A program made the translations under genes and the position numbers. From Halorubrum trapanicum (GTDB lineage Archaea > Halobacteriota > Halobacteria > Halobacteriales > Haloferacaceae): a DNA stretch of 64,000 nt. Below, in pieces: positions 33,333-40,570 of the stretch. Positions within the stretch are counted from its first letter, which is position 1; each line of letters starts with the position of its first letter. Under the pieces are notes generated by a model, which was given only the letters and a program-made list of their open reading frames with translations, ran no database searches and was not told where the DNA came from. The stretch spans positions 1 to 64,000 of the forward strand of contig NZ_JAGGKE010000007.1 in the NCBI RefSeq assembly GCF_017873555.1, given 5' to 3'.

Positions 33333-33935
33333 ATGCCGTTTCCCTCCACGTCCGACGCCGAGTCGAGCGAGTACGACATCTCGACCGTCGACCTCAGCGA
33401 CGACCGCTACGAGGTCAAACAGTCGATGGTGCGGAACAAGTACACCGTCCGCGACGGCGCCGGCAACGTCGTCCTCCGCGGGAAACAGAAGATGTTCAAG
33501 CTGAAAGAGGAGTTCCCGTTCGTCACCGGCGACGACGAGGACGCCTTCTCGGTGAAGGCCGGCGGCATCATGGACATCGGCGGCAACTACGCCATCGTCG
33601 ACGCGGGCACCGACGAGGAGGTCGTCGTGCTGGACGAGGACTACTCGCTGTTCGTCGAGAACTGGACGGTCCGCGACCCCGAGACCGGCGAGGCGCTGGC
33701 GACGATTCAGTCGAAGAACAAGCTGCTGTCGGCGCTCCGTCACCTCGTCGGCGCCGCGAACCTGATTCCGAACAAGTACGAGATATTCGACGCCGACGGC
33801 GGCCACGTCGGCGACATCGAGGGGGAGTTCTCGATGCGGGACGCCTACACGGTCACCGTCGACGACGCGAGCGACGTGCCGAAGGAGGCCGTGATCGCGG
33901 CCGCGTGTATCCTCGACGCGTTGGAGAACCAGTAG
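33333..33935 (+). CDS. LURP-one-related (tubby-like fold) protein
   Basis: 200 residues. Beta-strand pattern YEVKQSMVRNKYTVRDGAGNVVLRGKQKMFKLKEEF, then YEIFDADGGHVGDIEGEFSMRDAYTVTV, matches the LURP-one-related family, related in fold to phospholipid scramblases and tubby. Function in archaea is unknown; membrane association is plausible. It follows endA by 56 bp on the same strand. Confidence 0.85.
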   Translation: MPFPSTSDAESSEYDISTVDLSDDRYEVKQSMVRNKYTVRDGAGNVVLRGKQKMFKLKEEFPFVTGDDEDAFSVKAGGIMDIGGNYAIVDAGTDEEVVVLDEDYSLFVENWTVRDPETGEALATIQSKNKLLSALRHLVGAANLIPNKYEIFDADGGHVGDIEGEFSMRDAYTVTVDDASDVPKEAVIAAACILDALENQ

Positions 33936-34013
33936 CGGCGTTCGCGGCGGTCTAGCGGGATCGGTCACTACCCCACAGGAGACACAAACGCGTTTCAGTG
34001 AGAGATAAACGAG

Positions 34014-34187
34014 ATGGGAACAGAAGAACACGCACGCGAGATGGTCGTTAGCCTGTACCTCAGCGACACCATCGGCTTCGACGCGCTCGCCGAATCTGTC
34101 GGTCGACAGGACGCGGAGGCCGTTCGCACCTCGAAGGAACTGCTCGACGGCAGCGAGTCGCTCGCTGACGAGTTCGCAGATTTATAA
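34014..34187 (+). CDS. Small helical protein, 57 residues, family not recognised
   Basis: It begins MGTEEHAREMVVSLYLSDT and continues as two or three helices (FDALAESVGRQDAEAVRTS, KELLDGSESLADEFADL). The size and the FDALAESVGRQDAEAV segment are reminiscent of small antitoxin or HTH-like proteins, but I cannot name a family. Codon use is good for this genome, so it is likely a real gene. It ends 46 bp before a hairpin resembling the right end of IS200/IS605-type elements. Confidence 0.5.
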   Translation: MGTEEHAREMVVSLYLSDTIGFDALAESVGRQDAEAVRTSKELLDGSESLADEFADL

Positions 34188-34230
34188 GCAATCGATTTTA
34201 CGCGCTCGCTCCTACCGATAAGCAAGGAGG

Positions 34231-34262
34231 GAGCCCACGGCTTCAGCCGTGGGTGGATGTCA
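34231..34262 (+). mobile_element. Possible IS200/IS605 (IS1341-type) right-end remnant
   Basis: Stem CCCACGGC (34234-34241), loop TTCA, stem GCCGTGGG (34246-34253), followed by TGGATGTCAC. From memory, this closely resembles the hairpin found past tnpB in haloarchaeal IS1341-type elements. No tnpA or tnpB is present, so it would be a solo end or a miniature derivative. It abuts the serS stop codon exactly. It could instead serve as a terminator shared by converging genes. Confidence 0.55.
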
Positions 34263-35630
34263 CTCCCCGCCGAGCTTCGACTCGCCGACGGCGTCGTGGC
34301 CCTCGATGACCTCGGTGCCGCCCATGTACGGGCGCAGCGCCTCGGGAACGGTGACCGTGCCGTCGTCGTTCTGGTAGTACTCCAGGATCGCGACGACGAT
34401 CCGCGGGACCGCCAGCCCCGAGCCGTTCAGGGTGTGGAGGTACTCCGCGGACTCGTGGTGTTCCTCGCGGTACCGAATCCCCGCGCGGCGCGCCTGGAAG
34501 TCCTCGAAGTTCGAGACGGAGGAGACCTCCAGCCAGCGGCCGCCCCGCTCGGGACCCGCGTCCATGTCGTCGGCGGGCGCCCACACCTCGACATCGTACT
34601 TCTTCGCCTGCGTGAACCCGAGGTCGCCGGTACACATCTCTAAGATGCGGTAGGGGAGTTCGAGTCGGCGAAGCACCTCCTCGGCCTCGTCGACCAGCCC
34701 CTCGAAGCGATCGTCGCTCTCCTCGGGCCGGACGAAGTTCACCATCTCCACCTTGTTGAACTGGTGGACGCGGACGATCCCGCGCGTCTCGGTGCCGTGC
34801 TCGCCCGCCTCCTGCCGGAAGTTCGGCGTGTACGCCTGGTACTTCAGCGGGAGATCCTCGCCGAGCAGGATCTCGTCGCGGTGGAGGTTCGTGACGGGCA
34901 CCTCCGCGGTCGGGAGCAGCCAGAGGTCGTCGTCGTCGTACTCGTCCTCGTTCGACCCTTCCACCCGGTAGGCGTCCTCGGTGAACTTCGGCAGCTGCCC
35001 GGTGCCGCGCATCGACGCGGAGTTGACCGGGATCGGCGGGAACACGTCCTCGTACCCCTGCTCGCGGTGCACGTCAAGCATGAACTGGATCAGCGCGTGT
35101 TCGAGGCGCGCGCCGTCGCCCTTCGCGACGTAGAACCCGCCTCCGGCGACCTTCGCGCCGCGCTCGAAGTCGAGGATCTCGAGCTCCTCACCCAGGTCGT
35201 AGTGCGGCTCCACGTCGGCCGGGAGGTCCCGGAGGTCGTCGAACCCCTCGCGGCGCCGCTCGACGTTCTCCGACTCGTCCTCGCCGACCGGCACGGAGTC
35301 CTGCGGGATCTGCGGGAGTTCCAGCAGCGACGCCTCCAGTTCGGTCTCCAGCTCGTCGGCCCGGTCCTCGATCTCCTGAAGCTCCGATTTGAGCTCCTGC
35401 GAGCGCTCGATCGCCGCTTGGGCCTCCGCCTCCTCGCCGGCCGCCTTCAGCTCGCCGATCTTCGAGGAGACCTCGTTGCGCTCGTGCCGTAAGTCGTCGC
35501 CGCGCTGTTTCAGCTCCCGCCACTCCTCGTCGACGTCGAGTATCCGGTCGAGGTCCACGTCGACGCCCTTGTTTTCGAGCGCCTCGCGGACGACCTCGGG
35601 GTTCTCCCGGACGAACTGTCGAGACAGCAT
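34260..35630 (-). CDS. serS: Seryl-tRNA synthetase
   Basis: 456 residues. The N-terminal long coiled-coil tRNA-binding arm occupies about residues 28-105 (Glu/Arg/Lys heptads). The class II core follows: motif 2 in YTPNFRQEAGEHGTETRGIVRVHQFNKVEM, and motif 3 in NGSGLAVPRIVVAILEYYQNDDGTVTVPEALRPYMGG. This is the common bacterial-type SerRS. Its stop codon overlaps the TGTCAC tail of the hairpin remnant. Repeat copy D and its tail lie upstream, and a TAATTAAAA stretch around 35695-35703 may be its promoter. Confidence 0.96.
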   Translation of the reverse strand: MLSRQFVRENPEVVREALENKGVDVDLDRILDVDEEWRELKQRGDDLRHERNEVSSKIGELKAAGEEAEAQAAIERSQELKSELQEIEDRADELETELEASLLELPQIPQDSVPVGEDESENVERRREGFDDLRDLPADVEPHYDLGEELEILDFERGAKVAGGGFYVAKGDGARLEHALIQFMLDVHREQGYEDVFPPIPVNSASMRGTGQLPKFTEDAYRVEGSNEDEYDDDDLWLLPTAEVPVTNLHRDEILLGEDLPLKYQAYTPNFRQEAGEHGTETRGIVRVHQFNKVEMVNFVRPEESDDRFEGLVDEAEEVLRRLELPYRILEMCTGDLGFTQAKKYDVEVWAPADDMDAGPERGGRWLEVSSVSNFEDFQARRAGIRYREEHHESAEYLHTLNGSGLAVPRIVVAILEYYQNDDGTVTVPEALRPYMGGTEVIEGHDAVGESKLGGE

Positions 35631-35728
35631 TTGTCGAGAGTTCCGCGGGGCGACCCAAAACCGTATCGGAGCGTCGGTAGCGTCTCACACTGTCTCTTTT
35701 TAATTAGCACTCGACAATCGGCGACGAA

Positions 35729-35785
35729 CACTGCCAAAGCCCCAGCCGCTCGCTTATAAATAGTCGAACGTGTCTCGGCCGAGAA
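35729..35785 (-). repeat. Tail module after copy D
   Basis: On the minus strand the 3' end of copy D is followed by TATTTATAAGCGAGCGGCTG and then GGGCTTTGGCAGTG. CAAAG on the plus strand occurs at 35735-35739 and at 35792-35796, a 57-nt period equal to that at the left edge of the window. The module lies upstream of serS in the same direction. Confidence 0.7.
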
Positions 35786-36038
35786 CACCGCCAAAGCCCC
35801 AGTCGCGAGGCGGGCGTACACTCGTTGCGCTCCTCGGTCGCTCACTTCGTTCGCTCCCTGCGGTGCTTACGTCGTCTACGCCCGCCTCGCGACTGCCCCT
35901 TTGAGTCCCGCCCCGCACCGCACGGCGACCGCACCTCACGCCTCCCCAACCTCGCCGCTCACGCCCTCCGGGCGTTCGCGGCGTCCCTCGCGCGTGCGAC
36001 TCGCGGCCTATCGGCCGCTCGTCGGCACGCGCCACCGC
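35786..36038 (-). repeat. Structured dispersed repeat, copy D
   Basis: About 253 bp on the minus strand. P1 is GCACGCGC (36025-36032) with GCGCGTGC (35990-35997), around GCGGCC/GGCCGC (36003-36008, 36013-36018) with loop TATC. P2 is CGCCGC (35953-35958) with GCGGCG (35978-35983), plus inner ACGCCC/GGGCGT. P3 is an 18-bp perfect stem, 35801-35818 with 35877-35894, extended by CAAAG (35792-35796) with CTTTG (35899-35903) beyond the GGG/GGG loop. P3 has AGTCGCG where B and C have AGCCGCG, with the compensating A in the partner. TTTATAAA at 36051-36058 precedes the 5' box by 12 nt. Confidence 0.85.
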
Positions 36039-36080
36039 TCCGCGCGTTCATTTATAAACCGATGGCCAACGACCGGATCG

Positions 36081-36605
36081 TCAGTAGCCGCCCGGTAACG
36101 CCATCCCGACGGCGAGCGCGACGAGCGGCACCGCGGCGACGACCGCGTACCACAGGCCGGCGGCGACGAGGAGGATCCACGTCGAGTAGCCGTATCCGGT
36201 CGGGTCCCAGTCGACCCCGAGCCGCGGGAGGCCGGCGACGGCGACCGCCGGGGCGACGAAGCCGACGAGGACCCCGCCGAACAGCGCCGTGGTGAGGAAC
36301 CCCTCGCTCCAGGCGGGACCCGCCTCGGCGGCGAACGCGACCGTCAGTACGACGCCGACGATGTACGGGACCGAGAGACCGATCGAGACGCCGATGTACG
36401 AGGGCAGAACGCGTCCCGCCGGGGGGAGCGCGCGGAACAGCGCCCGGCAGCGCGTCGCGAGGAACGGCACGCACAGCCCCGCGGCGACGAGTCCGGGGAA
36501 GAGGAGCAGCGCGAGCGTCCACAGCCACCCGACGACCGAGTCCGCGACCGCGGAAATCGCGAGGAGGGAGACCGAAGCCGGAGGCGGAAGGAGGGCGAGA
36601 GCCAT
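36081..36605 (-). CDS. Hypothetical membrane protein, four or five helices
   Basis: 174 residues. Hydrophobic stretches at about 8-20, 22-45, 68-88, 102-122 and 142-172. No family or catalytic motif is recognised. The ATG at 36605 is the start nearest the first helix; the longer upstream frame is Arg/Pro-rich shadow. It is divergent from the dihydroorotase gene (139 bp apart) and precedes repeat copy D in the same direction. Confidence 0.65.
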   Translation of the reverse strand: MALALLPPPASVSLLAISAVADSVVGWLWTLALLLFPGLVAAGLCVPFLATRCRALFRALPPAGRVLPSYIGVSIGLSVPYIVGVVLTVAFAAEAGPAWSEGFLTTALFGGVLVGFVAPAVAVAGLPRLGVDWDPTGYGYSTWILLVAAGLWYAVVAAVPLVALAVGMALPGGY

Positions 36606-36744
36606 GCGGAAGAGGAGGCGCCGCGGGCGGCAAACGTCTTGTGGTGGCCCGCGGCGGTTCGTCGGCGGACGCGGTCGCCGTCCCGCCGCTCCGCGGCCGG
36701 GAACCACCAGCGTTTATCCCGCGCGCCGCGACCGGCCGACAACG

Positions 36745-38118
36745 ATGCTCATCACGGGCGCGACGCTGGCCGACGGCCGGGTGCGAGACGTGCGTATCGG
36801 CGACGACGGACGGATCGACGCGGTCGCCGAGGGACTCGGCGCCGACGCCGGCGAGCGCGTCCTCGAGGCCCGCGGCAGACACCTCCTACCGGGCGCGGTC
36901 GACGTCCACGTCCACTTCCGCGAGCCGGGCGGGAGCCACAAGGAGACGTGGACCTCCGGGTCGAAGAGCGCGGCCGCGGGCGGCGTGACGACCGTCGTCG
37001 ACCAGCCGAACACCTCGCCGCCGACCGTCGACGGCGACGCCTTCGACGGGAAGGCCGCGCTCGCGGCCGACTCGCTCGTCGACTACGGGATCAACGGCGG
37101 CGTGACGCCCGACTGGGACCCGGAGAGCCTCTTCGAGCGCCCGCTGTTCGCGCTCGGCGAGGTGTTCCTCGCGGACTCGACCGGCGACATGGGGATCGAC
37201 GGGGACCTGTTCGCGGACGCGCTCGACGCGGCCGCGGCCCGCGACGTTCCGGTCACCGTCCACGCCGAGGACGCGACGCTGTTCGACGAGTCGGCGCTCG
37301 ACGGCGACCTCGGCGGGAGCGGCACGGCCGCGACCGCGGACGCGTGGTCCGCCTACCGGACGGCCGACGCGGAGATCGCCGCCGTCGAGCGCGCGCTCGC
37401 GGCGGCGGCCGACCGCGACGCGCGAGTTCACGTCGCGCACACCTCGACGCCGGAGGCGGTCGACGCCGTCGTCGAGGCCCGCGAGGACGGAGCGGGGGAA
37501 AGCGACGGCGACGGAGCCGGGACCGACGCGGCGCCCCGCGTCACCTGCGAGGTGACGCCCCACCACCTGTACCTCTCGCGCGAGCGGGCGCGGTCGCTGG
37601 GGACGTTCGGACGGATGAACCCGCCGCTCCGCTCCGAGTCGCGCCGCGAGGCGCTGTTCGCGCGGCTCGCCGAGGGCGACGTCGACGTGGTCGCGACCGA
37701 CCACGCGCCGCACACGGTCGAAGAGAAGCGGACGGGGCTGGTCGACGCGCCGAGCGGTGTCCCGGGCGTCGAGACGCTGTACCCCCTCCTCCTCGAATCG
37801 GTCCGGAAGGGGGAGCTGTCGCTCGAACGCGTCCGCGACGTCGTCGCCGCGAACCCGGCCGAGACGTTCGGACTCGACCGGAAGGGACGGGTCGCCGAGG
37901 GGCGCGACGCCGACCTCGTCCTCGTCGACACGGCCGACCCGCGGGAGATCGAGGCCGCGGCGCTCCACAGCGCCCCCGCGTGGACCCCCTTCGAGGGCCT
38001 CCGCGGCGTCTTCCCGGAGGTCACGCTCGTCCGCGGCGAGGTCGTCTACGAGCGCGACCCGGCGACGGGCGCGGCGTCGTTCGGCGATCCGGTCGGCCGA
38101 AACGTCAGGGAGTCGTAG
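36745..38118 (+). CDS. pyrC: Dihydroorotase
   Basis: 457 residues. It closes carbamoyl-aspartate to dihydroorotate in pyrimidine synthesis. The amidohydrolase zinc site opens with AVDVHVHFREPG, and TWTSGSKSAAAGGVTTVVDQPN follows. Further ligands are His in TVHAEDA, His in VHVAHTS and Asp in VVATDHAPH. The region before the last His (about 245-275) carries an acidic insertion. This is the class I type. No other pyr genes are adjacent. Confidence 0.93.
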   Translation: MLITGATLADGRVRDVRIGDDGRIDAVAEGLGADAGERVLEARGRHLLPGAVDVHVHFREPGGSHKETWTSGSKSAAAGGVTTVVDQPNTSPPTVDGDAFDGKAALAADSLVDYGINGGVTPDWDPESLFERPLFALGEVFLADSTGDMGIDGDLFADALDAAAARDVPVTVHAEDATLFDESALDGDLGGSGTAATADAWSAYRTADAEIAAVERALAAAADRDARVHVAHTSTPEAVDAVVEAREDGAGESDGDGAGTDAAPRVTCEVTPHHLYLSRERARSLGTFGRMNPPLRSESRREALFARLAEGDVDVVATDHAPHTVEEKRTGLVDAPSGVPGVETLYPLLLESVRKGELSLERVRDVVAANPAETFGLDRKGRVAEGRDADLVLVDTADPREIEAAALHSAPAWTPFEGLRGVFPEVTLVRGEVVYERDPATGAASFGDPVGRNVRES

Positions 38119-38346
38119 TCGAGCCGGTCTCGGCCGTCAACGGGCGCGCTCCTCCGGTCATTTAGGTCGGATCCAGAGTGGTCCAGATGTCTCGTGATCG
38201 CTCGGTATCTCTCCGTATCTCGCCGTATTCGGCCGGCGGAACGCATATGCCGTTCCTCGCCTTACTCTGGATATATCGATGATCACGGGGAGCATTCGCA
38301 CGGTCGTATCCGGACGGGGAACCGACCCGGACGAGACCGACCGGCC

Positions 38347-39378
38347 ATGACGGAACCCGGGGAGTCCGGACCGGTCGGAACGGGTCCCGCTGAATCGACC
38401 GACGGCAATGCGGAGACCGCCGGCGCGGCGGCCGGTGTCGGCGCGGCGGTCGAACCCGAGACCCCCGCGGACGTCGCCGCGCTCGCGGACCGGATCGTGA
38501 GCGAGGTCGAGGACGTGATCGTGGGCAAGCGCGACGCGGTCGAACACGTCCTCGTCACCGTGTTGGCGCGCGGCCACCTCCTCGTCGAGGACGTGCCGGG
38601 CGTCGGGAAGACGACGCTCGCGAAGTCGGTCGCGCGCTCGATCGACGGCTCGTTCAAGCGCGTCCAGTTCACCCCCGATCTCCTCCCGTCCGACGTCACC
38701 GGCGTCAACGTGTTCAACCGCCGGACGGACGAGTTCGACTTCCAGCCCGGCCCGGTGTTCGCGAACGTCGTGCTGGGCGACGAGATCAACCGCGCCCCGC
38801 CGAAGACGCAGTCGGCGCTGTTGGAGGCGATGGAGGAGAACCAGGTGACCACCGACGGGACGACCCGCGACCTGCCGGACCCGTTCTGCGTGATCGCGAC
38901 CCAGAACGACGTGGAGCCGGGACAGACGTACGAGCTACCCGTCGCCGAGGTCGACCGCTTCACGAAGAAGATCCGGCTCGGCTACCCGGACACCGAGGAG
39001 GAGGCGGCGATCCTCGGGCGGCTCGCCGGCGACCACCCGATCGACGCGGTGGAGCCGGTCGCGACGATCGCCGACGTGCGGCGCGCGAGGGCGATCGTCG
39101 GCGAGATCGAGGCCTCGGAGGCGGTCCGGGAGTACGTGGCCCGGCTCGCGGTGTACACCCGTCGGAACGCGAAGCTCGGGGCGAGTCCGCGCGGGAGCCT
39201 CGCGCTGATCCGGGCGTCGCAGGCCCGCGCCGCGCTCGCCGGCCGCGGCTACGTGATCCCCGACGACGTTCAGGCGGAGGCGCCGACCGTGCTCTCGCAT
39301 CGGATCCGAACCGAGTCGGGCGGGACGGACGGCGCCGACGTCGTCGACGACGCGCTCGACCGGATCCGGGTGGAGTGA
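38347..39378 (+). CDS. MoxR-family AAA+ ATPase
   Basis: 343 residues. After an acidic, Gly/Ala-rich 45-residue extension, the core shows Walker A VEDVPGVGKTTLAKS, Walker B VVLGDEINRAPPKTQSALLEAMEE, sensor 1 CVIATQND and sensor 2 ASPRGSLALIRAS. MoxR ATPases act as chaperones in maturing partner complexes, typically with DUF58 and VWA or transglutaminase partners. Here the two genes that follow are exactly such partners, so this is a three-gene operon. Confidence 0.92.
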   Translation: MTEPGESGPVGTGPAESTDGNAETAGAAAGVGAAVEPETPADVAALADRIVSEVEDVIVGKRDAVEHVLVTVLARGHLLVEDVPGVGKTTLAKSVARSIDGSFKRVQFTPDLLPSDVTGVNVFNRRTDEFDFQPGPVFANVVLGDEINRAPPKTQSALLEAMEENQVTTDGTTRDLPDPFCVIATQNDVEPGQTYELPVAEVDRFTKKIRLGYPDTEEEAAILGRLAGDHPIDAVEPVATIADVRRARAIVGEIEASEAVREYVARLAVYTRRNAKLGASPRGSLALIRASQARAALAGRGYVIPDDVQAEAPTVLSHRIRTESGGTDGADVVDDALDRIRVE

Positions 39379-39409
39379 TGACGGCGACGCCGACCCCTCC
39401 CGCGCGCCG

Positions 39410-40570
39410 ATGACGACCGCGCTCACCCGCCGGGGACGCGTCGCCGGACTCGTCGGGCTCGTCGCGGCCGCCAGCGCGCTCGCCGCCGGGGGGCGCGCGC
39501 TCGACGCGATCGTGATCCCGGTGGCCATCGCGCTCGCGGCCGGCTACGTCCAGGTGTCGCGCGTCGACGCCCCCGCGGCCCGCCACGTGACGCCTCCCGA
39601 CGGGTTCGTCGGCGAGACGCGGGACGTGCGCTTGGAGTTCGGGTCCGAGGCGGCGCGGGGCGGCGACGGCGACGACGCCTCACCCTCCTTTCTCGCCGAC
39701 GTCGGCGTCCAAGTCGACGAGGGGCTCGACGGGCCGACGACGCCGATCCGCGCGTCCGTCGGCACGGAGCCGGTCTCGTACCGCGTGACGTACCGCAGGC
39801 GCGGCGAGCGGACGCTCGGGCCGATCGAGCTCACCGTCACCGACGTGTTCGGTCTCTTCGAGCGCGAGATGGTCGTCGACGAGACCGCCGCGGTGACCGT
39901 GTACCCGCCCCGCGACCCGGTCCCGACTCGGTTCCGCCGGGCGCTACACGCGGTCGACGCGGTCGACGTGAGCCGGGAGCGCGAGGAGTTCGACCGGCTC
40001 CGGGAGTACACCCGGGGGGACGCGGTCCGCGACGTCCACTGGGCGACGACCGCCAAGCGCGACGAGATCGTCGTCAAGGAGTTCGCGGCCGAGACCGCCC
40101 GGAACCGGGTGACGATCGCCGGCGAGACGGACGTCAGCGGCGGCGACGAGGTCGCGGGGTTCGGGACGGCCGACCGCGGCGACGGCGAGGGCGGCGACCG
40201 CTCCCCGAGCGCGGTCGCGGCCGACGAACTCGCGCGGGCGACCGGCAGCCTCGCGCTGGCGCTGCTCGACGACGGCGTCCCGGTCGACGTGCGGCTGCCC
40301 GGCGGCCGCGTCTCGGCGTCTCCGGGCGGACGGGGGCGGCGCGAGGTGCTCGAACTCGCGGCCCGGACCGGTCCCGGGGAGGTGACCGACGACGACGCCG
40401 ACGTGACGGTCGTCGCCGACACGAGCGGCGCCCGGTTCCGAACCGGCGACCGGGCGGTCTCGCTCGCGGACCTGCGCCGCGAGGCGAGCGAGGAGCGCGC
40501 CCCGAGCGGCGGGTCCGGACGGAGTCGGGCCGGCGAGGCGGCGGATCGACGTGAGGTGACGCCGCCGTGA
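39410..40570 (+). CDS. DUF58 domain protein
   Basis: 386 residues. Two N-terminal hydrophobic helices (about 10-45) are followed by a strand-rich region and the DUF58 signature FDRLREYTRGDAVRDVHWATTAKRDEIVVKEF (about 198-230). DUF58 proteins accompany MoxR ATPases; the exact role is not established. It starts 31 bp after the moxR stop, and its own stop overlaps the transglutaminase GTG start by four bases. Confidence 0.9.
   Translation: MTTALTRRGRVAGLVGLVAAASALAAGGRALDAIVIPVAIALAAGYVQVSRVDAPAARHVTPPDGFVGETRDVRLEFGSEAARGGDGDDASPSFLADVGVQVDEGLDGPTTPIRASVGTEPVSYRVTYRRRGERTLGPIELTVTDVFGLFEREMVVDETAAVTVYPPRDPVPTRFRRALHAVDAVDVSREREEFDRLREYTRGDAVRDVHWATTAKRDEIVVKEFAAETARNRVTIAGETDVSGGDEVAGFGTADRGDGEGGDRSPSAVAADELARATGSLALALLDDGVPVDVRLPGGRVSASPGGRGRREVLELAARTGPGEVTDDDADVTVVADTSGARFRTGDRAVSLADLRREASEERAPSGGSGRSRAGEAADRREVTPP

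Noticed and set aside
34234..34253. Hairpin as part of a tRNA or rho-independent terminator
   Set aside because: No tRNA arms surround it and no T-run follows; the resemblance to an IS end fits better, though a termination role cannot be excluded.
5263..36035. Open frames of about 90-108 codons inside the four structured repeats, some beginning MARAC
   Set aside because: The frame is not shared: copy B stops early in the frame that is open in A and C, and the peptides diverge. The paired base changes are explained by folding, not by protein conservation.
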